A DNA stretch of 64,000 nt from Ampelocalamus luodianensis. Taxonomy: Eukaryota > Streptophyta > Magnoliopsida > Poales > Poaceae. The translations under genes were made by a program, and so were the position numbers. The number at the start of each line of letters is the position of its first letter. The stretch's first letter is position 1. The stretch lies in the NCBI GenBank assembly GCA_036346255.1, contig CM070622.1:24268751-24332750 (forward strand), in the 5' to 3' direction. This document shows, piece by piece, positions 34,460 through 45,543 of the stretch. Under the pieces are notes generated by a model that did not search any database, was not told where the DNA came from, and was given only the letters and a program-made list of their open reading frames with translations.

Positions 34460-36124
34460 AGTCCTTCCAAAATCTATGACAAGCAACAAGAGGCTTGCGG
34501 GGACATCTGATGAGTCCAATCCTCCTCCCAAAGGGCGTAATCGAAGCGATGGACAAGAGAAGACGGGCCTTTTTCTGGACAGGAGAACAACGGTGCCACG
34601 ACGGGCAGTGTAAGGTGGCCTGGCAGGAGGTCCGCAAATCAAAAGAAAAAGGGGGTTCTTGGAATAAGAAATTTGGAAATTCAAAATAGAAGCCTTCTTC
34701 ATAACTTCCTGAATGTGGTAACGCGCCTTGGGTTGATTGGCTTCGTAGTTGTTAAGATTGGGTCAGGAGCCAGGATCTCGGGGACGAGAGAGCTTATGCT
34801 ACTGTTTATTGGAAGGACATCGCGAAAGGGCTAAATGATTTCCGTTGCAACACTAAAGTTCTCATTGAAGATGGCGCCCACACGGCCTTCTGGCTAGATT
34901 TATGGATCGGGGAACACTCCTTAGCAGAGACTCACCCGACATTGTCCTAACGCCACGGTGGCTGCGGTCTTGTTTGTTCCGGAATTGGACCTGACACTGC
35001 AAAGACTCACAGGTGTTGTTCAAGTGGAACTCGACGACCTTCGTGCCTACCTCGCCACAGTTGCTCTCCACCCTCAGCAAGTCGACAGACGACTCACCCG
35101 GGACAATCGCCCCTTCACGACTAAATCAGCGTATGATTAAGCTTTTTTACATGAGGTAAACGATTTCTTTGCTTCGCAAGTATGGGAGAACTACTCCTAA
35201 ACACGGTGTGGCATCTTTCTTTGGCTCGCTCACCACAAACGCCTATACACCAATGAAAAGAGACATCATCGAGGCCTAGCAAACTCCGAGCAATGCCCTT
35301 TCTGCGCCGAAGTTGAAGATACCAGTCATATGTTCTTCACCTGCAATCATGCCGCTTCCATTTGGGCAGCGCTCGGAGGTCAGATCCACACTGTGAGGCA
35401 AGCTTGAGGACCTCTGGGACTCTATCCTCCCAAGCACTTCTCCACTTCCGGCAAAGGTTTGTAACACAATTCGTCTTGCTATCGCGTGGAATATATGGAA
35501 GAACATGTACGACAAAGTCTTTCGGCATGAAGAGGAACATAGCTCCCAGGTTGTTAAAAGATGCGCGGATGATCTCCCTACTTTGGGCTAATAGATGTAA
35601 TAAGTTGATGTACCGACAGAGCTTAGTTGAGTGGGGCTTGAAGTTTCTTGTAATAGCTCGCAACTAATATGTAATGTTCGCCGTACGCTTCTAACACATC
35701 TTAAGGCATCTTTAGTGTATTGAACCGGTGCTGATTCAAAGAGATACCACGTAAGCATTCAAAGAGCTGAGCTTATTTTTCTTCGATGTATTGATCCAAT
35801 TTTTACTAATAATTGGGATCCACATTATATTAAAAAACCACAAAAAAATATCCTCTCTCAACTGCGCTCTCTCTCTCTTTTTCATAACTGGGCCATATGA
35901 ATTGTTTAATGTTTTGAATTGACCTATACGTGGAGTTCGGTTCTAGAATTTTTTTTGTTGGAATCGACCCTTCTAATACATTGAATTGATTTAATATCTT
36001 CTCTCTCATTCTTTCAATCGGCTAAAACAACACATTGCTGATGGTTTTATAAATTTACCTTCATTTTTTAACAATATAATTGATTCAGGCTGCCTTAAGG
36101 CCCGCCGTAGTTCTCTTAAAAAAA
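34460..36124 (+). mobile_element. 5'-truncated LINE (L1-type) with A-tail and target duplication
   Basis: ACGTCCAAAGCCTAC occurs at 34445-34459 and again at 36125-36139, directly after an A-run. This is the signature of target-primed reverse transcription: 15-bp duplication, A-tail, truncated 5' end. The body carries the C-terminal part of a plant LINE ORF2. Sequence from about 35670 to the A-run is AT-rich 3' untranslated region without a gene. The target is the sequence upstream of the MSBP pseudogene (34317-34459 and 36125 on). Confidence 0.87.
34495..35400 (+). pseudogene. LINE ORF2 C-terminal part with zf-RVT domain
   Basis: Plant LINE ORF2 combines endonuclease, reverse transcriptase and a C-terminal zinc-binding region. 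Only the last parts remain. MDKRRRAFFWTGEQRCHDGQ followed by CKVAWQEVRKSKEKGG is the conserved post-reverse-transcriptase block. FLWLAHHKRLYTNEKRHHRG, then CPFCAEVEDTSHMFFTCNHA (C-x2-C ... H-x4-C), is the zf-RVT domain at about 35218-35365. Several frames must be joined and stops lie between them, so the copy is dead. The reverse transcriptase core lies beyond the truncated 5' end. Confidence 0.82.
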
Positions 36125-36622
36125 ACGTCCAAAGCCTACCTTCCGGCACAAATTAATGGATGAAAATGATGCGTTTTTGGGCCTGATTTACACAGACCCC
36201 GACTTGGGGCCTCTTTTAGGAGGACAAACTTGCGTAGGAGAAGAGCATGATGGACGGACCCCGACCAGCCAAGCCTGGGCCCAAGCCCGTGGTGCCTCAT
36301 GTTTGCTCGCCCGTGCCGCGTACGGGGGCCAGCAACGTGCCGTCCCCGGTAAGATTGCCACTCGGCAACCGAGCACGTTGCACGCGCGCCGCACAGCAGT
36401 GCCAGTGTGCTACTTTTCCGCCGCCTGCCGCGTGTTGGGCTCGCCGTCGCTGGCTGGCTGCGCCCACCTTTCTTCTCCGCAAAGTCGCCGAGCCCACATC
36501 CGACGCCGGTGGCGGCGGCACACTACACACCTACTCCTGTCCTCCCCACCCCACCCCACCCCAATCCAGGCAGGCTCGTCGCCTCCTCACCGCCAAACCC
36601 TAAGCTTTAACCAGCCCCCCAG
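36125..36622 (+). other. GC-rich upstream region of the MSBP pseudogene
   Basis: Holds the second LINE target copy and then a GC-rich stretch with a CCCCACCCCACCCCAATCC run (36547-36566), as in promoters or leaders of grass housekeeping genes. The long ORF across it (from 36156) is compositional and not credible. Confidence 0.4.
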
Positions 36623-36934
36623 GCGACGCAGGGGATCGCGGAGGCCATGTAGGGCCACACGGCCCTCTCACCCCGGCCGTCGTCACCATCCTGGCCCTCA
36701 TGCTCACCACCTACCTCCTCGTCTCCTTCCTCTTCATCGCGCCCCGACACCCTCGGCACTTCCCAAGCCGCCTTAGCAGCAGGAGTAGGAGCCGGTGCCC
36801 TTCGTGTCGCTACCGGAGCCCGTGCAGGTGGGCCAGATCACGCTCAAGTAGCTCGGGGTCTATGACGGCAAGGACCCTGCCAAGCCGATCCTCATCGCCA
36901 TCCGCGGCCAGGTCTACGACATCTCACGCGGGAG
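36623..36934 (+). pseudogene. membrane steroid-binding protein (MSBP/MAPR) exon 1, broken
   Basis: MSBP proteins are small membrane-anchored proteins with a cytochrome b5-like heme/steroid-binding domain. Exon 1 should give the membrane anchor and the first part of that domain. ATQGIAEAM is followed by TAG (36650-36652). Another frame gives the anchor LTPAVVTILALMLTTYLLVS. A third frame gives VPFVSLPEPVQVGQITLK, a TAG at 36849-36851 (where Glu is expected), then YDGKDPAKPILIAIRGQVYD and ISRGR up to the donor (AG before GTGAGG, 36935). Where the start codon is expected, the sequence reads CAG before GCGACG, so it may be lost. Two frameshifts and two stops make a functional product very unlikely. 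Confidence 0.8.
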
Positions 36935-37149
36935 GTGAGGGTTAGATTGTACTATTCTACTCTGATTTGGTCAGGATTTAGTGTGGACCGATATGCCTGT
37001 TGAGCTGATTTTACTACTAAAAAATCGTATCAAGCTGTAACATTTAGACTATTTAGCATAGTTATAAAATCTGGACGGATCATCAACCTGGTCGAGGTCT
37101 CGAGTCACTGACCTGGTGGTCGGATTAGTGGTCAACAGTCGGACCGTAT

Positions 37150-37152
<3 letters not shown>

Positions 37153-37206
<54 letters not shown>
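37153..37206. repeat. (TA)n microsatellite
   Basis: An unbroken TA run of about 27 units inside the outer hAT element. Confidence 0.95.
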
Positions 37207-37207
<1 letters not shown>

Positions 37208-37372
37208 TGTCTATTCATAAGGTGACTGAAACTTTCTTAAGCATAAGTCACTTGTTGTGACCATTGAATCAATATCCAATCATATGACACATCAATCTCT
37301 ACACAAATCCAATGATCACAACAAGTGACTTAAATTAAGAAAATTTCAGACGACTTAAAACTAGCAAGACTG
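37207..37372. repeat. fold-back sequence next to the TA run
   Basis: The left arm (GACTGAAACTTTCTTAAG, AAGTCACTTGTTGTGACCAT) and the right arm (ATGATCACAACAAGTGACTT, TTAAGAAAATTTCAG) are imperfect inverted repeats about 50 bp long with a short spacer, which suggests a small MITE-like fold-back. Confidence 0.65.
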
Positions 37373-37754
37373 ATATATATATGTATATATGTATACATAT
37401 ATATACTTTCTACTCCCGGGTGTAGTTACTCCCACATCTGATATACCACCTAAAAGAACTTAACATACCCCTTTATCACTTTGGGTATACACATATACTA
37501 ATTATAAGATACTCCAATGCGAACTACACGAAAAATTTGCAAGAGAGTCCATAGTTTTTAGCATATTTTGTAAATACCTTCATATTCAAATTTAAAAAGC
37601 AGTATGTCAAAAAAATGTACATACTACCCCTAAAAAGGTGTAAATACACCTAAATGGTCTTATATACTCGTATACTATACTATACATACCATCGATTGCG
37701 CAAGATACTCACTACATTGTGAGAACTACTCATAGAGAAAAACTACTCCTCTCT

Positions 37755-37758
<4 letters not shown>

Positions 37759-37848
<90 letters not shown>
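37759..37848. repeat. (CT)n(TA)n compound microsatellite
   Basis: A CT run of about 14 units passes into a TA run of about 31 units. Confidence 0.95.
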
Positions 37849-38383
37849 TACACACTACAAATAGGAAAAATCAATGATACACAAAAAACAATAATAATTA
37901 AATAATCTTAATTCTGAACAACAAATTAAGTGGACATCGTAGACTCACACAATAACAAGATCATTCAAACAATTAATGTTCTACTTTATTTTTCTTCTTT
38001 GAATGAATATGTTTTAATATGCTTCAATTCCTCTCACATCCAGATGCACTATATGTTTGGTTTAATATATGAATTTTTAACTTACATCTTACTATATATG
38101 TCTTAGATCTAACTATATATTACTCTAATTAGAAAATAGAACGGTAAAAATATAACGCTTACATCTTAACAAAGATTAAAAAGTGGAGACAAGCAAAACA
38201 AGTAAGTAGGGAAATGTATAATATCTTGCTGATGGTGGCAAAGCTAAGTAGAGAACGGAGAGGAGCTACAGACCGGAGTGAGAGAATGAGAAATATGAAC
38301 ATTATTTATGTGTATCCGCCAATTCCACAAAGGGAATTCTACTAAAACCTAGAAGCACCCAAAGTATGAACATGGCTTTCAGC

Positions 38384-39376
38384 TAGCGTTGAAAACGGAC
38401 GGAAATTTTCCCGGTCCGAACCATCCATTTTTCTACATTTGACCGTCCGTTCAGTATTTTCTAAATATCCGGATCGGTTGAGTCGGACGGAAGTCGTTTA
38501 ACGCGGACGGACGAGAAAGCGGCGTTTTTCCGTCCGTTTTGCGAATTCGTATTTGGTCGAATATTTCCGTATTTTTACCGAAATTTACCCTGATTCTAGC
38601 GGGCCCAATCTTTGTCCCCGGTCCCCAACTCCTAGAGGCCCAACACTAACCCATCTAAGAAAACCTAGGTCTCCACTCTCCACTTCTAGTCCGGACTCCT
38701 TGTCTCTCTCATTCACGCGCCTCCAGTGCCGCGTCGCCACTCCCACTCGCCGTCTCGCCTCGCCCCTCCAAGTCCGGTGTATGCGTATGCGTATGCATTA
38801 TCTGCCGATGATGAGGTATGCCGTATCGCGTTGTACATTGTAGCGACCTTATATTTACAACATTTAACAATAAATTATGACCAAACTATATGCGGGAAGA
38901 TGGCGGTGAAAGTGATCTGGCGAGATGGATGATCTTTAGAGTTGTGATGGACTGATGAACATCTGGAAAATATGCCATGTTATTATGTGATGTCTTGTGC
39001 TATGTTCATGCCACTCATTTAATTTGTTAGATGTCATCCGAACTAAGTGTCACAGGTGTTCTTGTGTTAGTGTGTGAACGATAAATCCTAAACTATTTTC
39101 ATTTGCGTTTGAATCTCCGAATTAAATTGCTTTACTGCTTTTTCATCGTCAAAGATGTGTGTGATTGTGATTGTTAGTATAAAGATGTGCGGTATTCGGC
39201 TTAAGTTAGGGCTTTCGTCAGTTCAGTTGAGTTTCCTATTGTATTGGTTCGTTTAGTGCATCCGCATATCCCGGTCCGTTTCGAACCGCATTTTCCGAAC
39301 CCGATCCGTTTCGCCAACAAATATAGAAACGAGTAGAAATGGGGTTTTCCGTCCGCTTCGTTCGTTTTCATCGCTA
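38384..39376. mobile_element. hAT-type non-autonomous element (inner)
   Basis: Inverted ends TAGCGTTGAAAACG and TAGCGATGAAAACG continue into GGACGGAA-rich zones. The 8-bp duplication CTTTCAGC is exact (38376-38383 and 39377-39384). It holds a GC-rich exon-like piece (about 38600-38780) but no recognisable transposase. It lies inside the outer hAT element. Confidence 0.92.
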
Positions 39377-39757
39377 CTTTCAGCTTTGTCTTGAAAATCT
39401 CTTTTATTTGAGGGGTTTCTTAAAAATTGGCCTCATGAGCAAAACCCGGCCGGGTCGACTGGGTTTTTCCGGGTCAATTGTATATCCGGTCTTGTGAGTG
39501 AGCCCGGCCCAGCAAAGCTTCTGGGTTCGGGTTTTTTCGGTTCAACCGCCGGTCCGATCCGAGTTTTATAACTATGCTATTTAGAAGGAAAGAATAAGCA
39601 GCAGTAGTAGCACCAGTAAGTTAATATGGAGTGGTAAGAGCCGATCCAAGTTGGACGGTCTCGATGCAGTAAGATCTTACTTCTGTCATCATGTATATAT
39701 AATACAGTCTCTTTTCATTATTCATGATTGTGTTCTCTGTTTTTTTTTAACTCTCAG

Positions 39758-40016
39758 GCTTTTTTATGGTCCTCAAGGACCATATTCCTTGTTTGCCGGG
39801 AGGGATGCAACTCGGGCCCTGGCATTGATGTCATTTGACCCTAATGACCTCACTGGAGATTTGGAAGGCCTAAGTCCAGATGAGCTGGAGGTGTTGCAAG
39901 ATTGGGAGGATAAATTTAAAGAGAGGTACCCTCGGGTGGGTCATCTTGGTTCAGAAAACGCAACAGACAGTAATCAGAACGGTGCTCAGCTTGGTCACGA
40001 GGAAGAGAATGCCTAA
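39758..40016 (+). pseudogene. membrane steroid-binding protein (MSBP/MAPR) exon 2, frame intact
   Basis: After the CTCTCAG acceptor the frame completes the split Arg codon and reads LFYGPQGPYSLFAGRDATRA, then LALMSFDPNDLTGDLEGLSP and DELEVLQDWEDKFKERYPRV, ending HEEENA with the stop at 40014-40016. This is the C-terminal half of the cytochrome b5-like domain with the invariant FYGP-GPY-LFAG-DASRAL pattern and the LQDWE-KF helix, then a short acidic tail as in plant MSBP. The exon is undamaged while exon 1 is broken. Either exon 1 damage is recent or part of it reflects sequence errors. Intended location would be endoplasmic reticulum or plasma membrane via the exon 1 anchor. Confidence 0.87.
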
Positions 40017-41924
40017 CTCCTTCGGTTTGTCTGGTTCTCTGTTGTTTTACTGGATTGCAAGCGGTAGATCCGATGCACTGATAGGTGATGTTAACCTGTT
40101 CACCGGCGGCCCAGCCCGAGCCTGGCCTGTTTTTGGCCGGGCTTGGGACTCGACTCCCGGCCCAAAAACCCAAAATCCTGGTAAGTACAATAAAAAGGAA
40201 AATCAATTTTTAAATTCTGAAAATGATTTAAATATTATTTTTATTCCGAAAAAGAACTAAAATAATGTTTTTAAATTGAAAATCAATTTTTGGGCCGATC
40301 CAGGCTCGGGTCTGTCCGTTTGAGACTAGGCTTTTCAGGCCAGCCTGGCCTGGCGTTGGAACATGTTTCTCCATCTGCTTTAGTATTTTGGTATGTAGTG
40401 GTGTATAAGGAGGAAATTTTGAGTGAAAAAAAAAACTTGAAGCGTAAGGAGAGCCGTCCTTGTGCACAAACGATGTGTATATATGCTTTGATTAGTGTCA
40501 TAATTCACGGCCTAATTCTCGTAACAATGATGTTTCTGCATACTAAACTACTGAAGTGCCATAATGTGCCGACCAAACATTACTCCAGTCCTTTTAGTAT
40601 TGTCGGAAAACAGCATCAGCAATTCAGCATCATGTCCATTCTTTGTCAGATTCTTCCTTTTTTTTCACACACGAAGCACCTTTTTTTTCTATCAGATTCT
40701 TTATCAGCGTCATGCTCCAGCATTGGCATCTCGATCCAGGGAGAAAATAGTTGGTGCCTTTTCTCCAGTTCGCTGCACTGCACCCACCCACCCCCCACCG
40801 TCCGTCTCTGTCTGGACCTTTTCTTTTCTGGTACTAGGATAGGAGTACTTTCCCCCCTTCTTACCATGGCTTTACCGAGTACCAGTAGTCTAGCACTCCA
40901 TTGTCGTGGCTACTTACAGTATTATTGACATGTGCTAGGCCAGGCCAGCCCAATGATAGGATGCAATCTAAAAGCCCGTAAATGCCACGGGATTAAACAC
41001 CACGGCGACGCAGTACGTACGTGGTACGTGTCCGCTTCTGCAGTGGCTAATAATTGTATTCTTCTCCGAGGGAGAGAGCAGAGGAGCACACACCTCTCCT
41101 CACATGGCGTGTCCCTGAGGCGAGGGGAGGAGAGGGCCCCGGGCCCTTCCTTGGCAGGTAGTACCGGGGAGAGTTTCTACCGTTGCAATTAGCGACAGCA
41201 GAGACGCACGCACAGAGCTATCTGACTTTAACTCATCTCAACCGTTAGATCGAACACAGATAGATGATATTGATTGCTACAATACAATCAAAATAGTAAA
41301 AAACCTACTTTTACTACAACATTTTCTCTACATCGTGTTTGCACAGTAAATGATACCCACTCCCGGCCTTTTAGACACATATCGCTGTATCCTTTATGAG
41401 GGTAGGGCTATCCTTGATAGTTCACGCTCGCGTCATGTGACAGCAGGCTCAGTCCAATATGCCAATCTGGAGTCCCCGCTCCATAACCACGCTGCTAGCG
41501 CGGCCACCACCCGTCTCAACCACCCGTCACCGTCTCACCCCCCCCCCACTAGAGGCCGATCGCTTCCTTAGCCAAATTTTCTCCCTAAAAATTTGGACTC
41601 TCTGAAAACGTAATTTGAATATAACTTTTGACTTGAAACTCCAAAAATTATAGGACCAAATGCAAACAAATCGTCTCATTTGCCTACATCCTTTATTTTT
41701 GGCCCAGCGTCAAAAACCCAAATTTGCTTTTGGCCGGTTAGACTGCCGCTATGGCCGGTCTTATCACCAGTACCTCAGCTGGCCGGTTAGATCGTCACCC
41801 AGGCCAGTCTGACCTTCTAACGATCAACAAGCCTAATTTTGCTGAAAATGAGGGTTTTATCAAACGCTTTGACGTTATTGTCAATTGGTCATCATACTGG
41901 TACTAGGAGCATATCCCAACGGGG
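40017..41924. other. region downstream of the MSBP pseudogene, no gene supported
   Basis: 40017-40080 is probably the old 3' untranslated region. 40108-40340 contains an imperfect inverted repeat (CAGCCCGAGCCTGG against CCAGGCTCGGGTCTG), possibly a small hAT-like MITE. 41735-41810 has GGCCGGTTAGAC-type repeats like those of Sirevirus LTRs. The long ORF at 40290-40928 has mixed composition and no recognisable domain. Confidence 0.45.
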
Positions 41925-42043
41925 ATCCACGACAACGACGTGCTATCAGCCAGTTACGCTTGTTTGTCACCTTGGCATGTACACGGGTGCATGCCGCCTT
42001 GTGAGATACAAGTACTGCAACTACAATCCTACATCCACGACAA

Positions 42044-43612
42044 CAGGGGCGGATCTAGGTGGGGTGTCGGGTATGCACCGGCACCCCCAAAATTTTGAAA
42101 ATACAGCAGAGTTCAAATCTTCAGTAGTTCCTATTTCAGCCTAGCCCAATTGCTAAATCACTAGGCCCAGCCGGTCCAAGTCCTCTCCTATTCTCCTGAT
42201 CTCCCCATTCCCCAATTCGGCCAATCCCCAACCCTAATCTCTCCTCCCCACTCTCCAAACCCCGATTTGGGAACCGAATTACTGGAAGGGAAGTAGCGCA
42301 CCAGCCACCGGAGCAAGCGAGGCCGCGCGGGAGCAGGCACCAGGATGTCGCCGGTTGGCCATCGCTGACGCGCGGCAGAGGGGCAGCGCGCGCACGGAGG
42401 AGGCGCCGCCACGGCCGCGGCCGACGCCGAGGCGGAGGCCGGTCGTCGGACCGGAGCACGCCCGGAGGCGGGAGGGCGGCGCGGGAGGAGGCTGGGGCCG
42501 CTAGGCGCTGGAGCTTGGTGCCCTGGTCCGCCTCCCAGCCTCGGGCCTCCGCCTCACCGCCTAGCGCCTGACTCCCTGGGCCCTGGTCGCCTGCCGCCTG
42601 GAGCATTGGCAGTTGGCCTTGGCCGAATGGAATGCCCGAATGACTGAATGAGTAAATGACTTGGAGACTTGGAGTTTGGAGTGTTGGACTGTTGAGCGAG
42701 CCTCTTGATATTTTCTTGGTATGTTGTCTTATTGTCTAGTTGTCTTGATAGTTTATAGTTGATAGAATGAATGAATGATAGACCATTAGACCATTGATCA
42801 TATGGTATGCCATGTTTGTCTAGTTGTCTTGATAGTTCATAGACCATCAGAATTCAGACCATAGGTTGCATAGCTATTTAGCTAATGTAGTAAACTAGTA
42901 ATGTACTAATTTGAAAATCTTATTATGATATGTCAACATAGATTGTAAAGACACGAAGAGAAATAGAGACATTCTTACTTTTTTTGGGGATGGCGAAGTG
43001 AAGGCAAAGAATATTTCATCTTGCAAATTTTTATCCCAATGAGTTTTCAAGTATAGATTTGATGAGACTCCCTTTCCAACTTGATAACTCCATTGATGAC
43101 ATGCGAAGTGATGATAGGTTTAAGGACCTCAATCATCTTGGTGATCTTTCTATTAAGCTTGTTGAAACAAAAAAGCATGAAGTTTACAAGTTGGTATACT
43201 TGTTTCTCAAATTGGTATTGCTCCTACCGGTGGTGACAGCAAGCGTTGAAAGAGTATTTTTCGCTATGACTCTTGTGAAGAAGTAGTTGAGAAATAGTAT
43301 AGGCGATCAATTCTTAAATGATTGTTTAGTCACATTTATTAAGAGGAAATTTTCTTGAAGGTTAATGAAGATGATATAATGAAACGTTTTCGAGGCATGA
43401 AAACGCGTAAAATAGTATTATAATTTCTTTGCATAGTTACATGTTTTGTAATTTTCTATTCATGTAAGGCTTTATTTGAACTATTTGTATTGTGTTTTTG
43501 ATAAATTTAGAACATATATTTTGGATTTATGCTGTTATGAAATCATTGTATAAATTATAGAATTATGAGTGAAGTATACATCCCTATTATCTAATTTCTA
43601 GATCCGTCACCG
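42044..43612 (+). mobile_element. hAT element remnant with transposase C-terminus
   Basis: Ends CAGGGGCGGATCTAG and, inverted, CGGTGACGGATCTAG, with exact 8-bp duplication CACGACAA (42036-42043 and 43613-43620). The interior has a GC-rich leader-like part (42170-42610) and a transposase C-terminus (about 43035-43420) but lacks the middle, so it is an internally deleted copy of an autonomous hAT of the TTF/BED-type family. Confidence 0.9.
43035..43420 (+). pseudogene. hAT transposase C-terminal dimerisation domain
   Basis: The frame reads YPNEFSSIDLMRLPFQLDN upstream of the ATG at 43059, then SIDDMRSDDRFKDLNHLGDL, and the hAT dimerisation signature PVVTASVERVFFAMTLVKK. A TAG follows at 43286-43288, where a basic residue is expected before LRNSIGDQFLNDCLVTFIKR. 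The domain lets hAT transposases form dimers. The catalytic core and zinc finger are missing here, so it cannot act as transposase. Wording matches TTF-type plant hAT proteins. Confidence 0.85.
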
Positions 43613-43717
43613 CACGACAACGACGTGCTATCAGCCGGTTACGCTTGTTTGTCACCTTGGCGCGTACACGGGTGCATGCCGCCTTGTGAGATACAAGTAC
43701 TGCAACTACAATCCTAC

Positions 43718-44530
43718 TGATATTTGCCCCCCTCGCGAGAAGGGCTAGAAATTCACGGCGATCTGTTCGTGTCTTCCGCGGGCCAACCTACCAACCGTAC
43801 CTATACATATTTCTGGTTTCTCCCTCCCTCCCCGACTTGGTAGATCGAGCCGAGTTGTATGATGAGGGACCTGGTTTTCGTTGTCGCTACTCAGAACGCA
43901 TTTATGGGTGTAGTAAATGTCAAGCTATTTTGGAGGGCCTGGTTTTTTATTGCTGTGTGCTGCAACTTATTTTTGAGAAGTGGAGACAATTGGCTAGCGT
44001 ATTTGGTGGTAGATCCAAAACTAAGTCTTAGATATGGTACGATGGCTCGTCGGATGTCGTTTTCCCACAGGACTATCGCCTCGCCATGCGCCACTAGAGT
44101 TTGGTTATTCGGTCATTGCCTTTGCTTAACCTAGGACTAAGTCTTAGGTATGATACGGTAGCTCGTCGGGTGTCGTTTCCCTGCAGGACTACCACCTCGA
44201 CACGCACCGCTAGAGTTTGGCTATTCGGCCCTTGCCCTTGCTTGATGGCTCGATACAGTGCGTCGCTCAATGAGCTAATAATAAGTTCAAGTTCTCACGT
44301 TTTAACTGTTTTATTGCTCAACTAACCTCTTTTTTTTCATAGAATAAGTGCTCAATGAAGTAACAAAATAGATCTTTTTGGAATATGCAAACATCCTAGA
44401 TTGCCTTAAGCACTCATGCTACTCCATTAAGTAGAAATTTCACTAGTCTACCACTATGTGTGCTATCTGAAAAAAATACACACAATTACTAGCACCATAA
44501 CTCGCTCAGACACTGCTGCGAACCCCAGAT
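43718..44530. other. unassigned region with a 117-bp tandem duplication
   Basis: Two diverged copies starting ACTAAGTCTTAG (about 44019-44135 and 44136-44250) share GCTCGTCGG(A/G)TGTCGTTT and CTAGAGTTTGG. I see no gene in the rest. Confidence 0.6.
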
Positions 44531-45535
44531 TAGGGCTGCCACTGGGTAGGGTATGGTAACCCAAACCCATACCCAAATAAAAATGGTATACCCAATGGGT
44601 TTGGTAATACAGTAAAGGAGAAGGATATATAGAAGTTTAAGTCAAATAGGTTTGTGAAGGAAATTTTCATAAAACTTCTATATTTGAAATTTCAACCTCG
44701 CATTCACACTATAAAAATTTCACGAAATTGAATAAAATTTGTTAGAGATGATTCTACGTATAGAGGAGCTACTTTGTGCAAATTAGCAGGCCCGAGTGCA
44801 TAGGTGGGCCCCGCATGCTTTGTAGGAAGCTTCCGTAAAACTTTGGTATTGAATTTTTAACCTCATGTCCACACTATAAAAGTTTCACGAATAAATTTTG
44901 TTGGAGATTATTCTACATATAGGGGAGCTACCTTGTGCAAATTAGCGGGCCCAGGCGCATAGGTGGTCTCGCATGCTTTTGTAGGAAACTTTCATAAAAC
45001 TTCGGTATTTAGAATTTTAACCTCGCGTTTACACTATAAAAATTTAACAAAATAAACTGCAATTTGTTGGAGATGATTCTGCATGTAGGGAAGCTACTTT
45101 GTGCAAATTAGCGGGCCTAGGCGCACATGCGGGCTCGCATATTTTTATAGGAAGCTTTCGTAAAACTTCGGTATTTGGAATTTCAACCTCCCATTCACAC
45201 CATAAAAGTTTCACCAAATTAACTAAAATTGTTGGAGATGATTCTACATGTAGGAGAGCTACTTTGTGCAAATTGGTGGACCCGTATGCACAGGTGGCCC
45301 CAATATGCTTTTATAGGAAGCTATAACTAGGTATTGGTAGTCAAAGCCCATGATTAATCCGAGCTCATTCTTATCTCGCAGTTTGAATCGGTATGGGTAA
45401 ATATGGTAAGTGGGTATTACCCTCCTCATACCTAAATCTAAATGGGTATTTTACTATTTTAGTTCTTACCCATACCTTACCTAATGTATGGATATGTGTT
45501 TGAATAAGAGTAATGGGTACCTAGTGGCACCCCTA
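44531..45535. mobile_element. hAT-type non-autonomous element with internal tandem repeats
   Basis: Ends TAGGGCTGCCACTGGGTA and, inverted, TAGGGGTGCCACTAGGTA, with GGGTA-rich subterminal parts. Flanks CCCCAGAT (44523-44530) and CCCCAAAT (45536-45543) are an 8-bp duplication with one mismatch. The interior is almost only a fourfold tandem repeat. Confidence 0.85.
44655..45325. repeat. four tandem units of about 165-170 bp
   Basis: Each unit contains GCTAC(T/C)TTGTGCAAATT, CATAAAACTTC-like and CACTATAAAA(A/G)TTT blocks. The units are diverged from each other but in the same order and orientation. Confidence 0.85.
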
Positions 45536-45543
45536 CCCCAAAT

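Larger units (their letters stand above)
37057..39576. mobile_element. hAT-type non-autonomous element (outer)
   Basis: Both ends start CATAGTTATAAAA in inverted orientation, followed by GGAC/CGGTC-rich subterminal motifs. An exact 8-bp duplication CTATTTAG flanks it (37049-37056 and 39577-39584). It carries no transposase. A second hAT is nested in it, so its own length is about 1.5 kb. Confidence 0.9.
36935..39757 (+). other. intron of the MSBP pseudogene, filled by transposons
   Basis: Runs from GTGAGG to CTCTCAG. Nearly all of it is a hAT-like element (37057-39576) holding another hAT (38384-39376) and TA/CT microsatellites. Without them about 300 bp remain. Confidence 0.75.
41925..43717. 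repeat. 108-bp tandem duplication split by a hAT element
   Basis: ATCCACGACAACGACGTGCT starts one copy (41925-42032) and a second (42033-42043 continuing at 43621-43717). The second copy is interrupted 11 bp after its start by the hAT element. The copies share TCAGCC(A/G)GTTACGCTTG, CACGGGTGCATGCCGCC and the ending CAATCCTAC. Confidence 0.88.

Noticed and set aside
35700..36102. MITE bounded by CTTAAGGCA and TGCCTTAAG
   Set aside because: The match is only about 9 bp, and the region is explained as 3' untranslated region of the LINE.
36156..36776. 206-codon plus ORF ahead of and over MSBP exon 1
   Set aside because: Low-complexity Pro/Arg/His frame across the promoter and the wrong frame of exon 1.
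37852..37871. CACTACAAATAGG as a possible CACTA left end
   Set aside because: It lies inside a hAT next to a TA run, and the only right end (54127) differs after CACTACAA; chance is likelier.
40290..40928. 212-codon plus ORF
   Set aside because: No recognisable domain, odd composition, no splice or promoter context.
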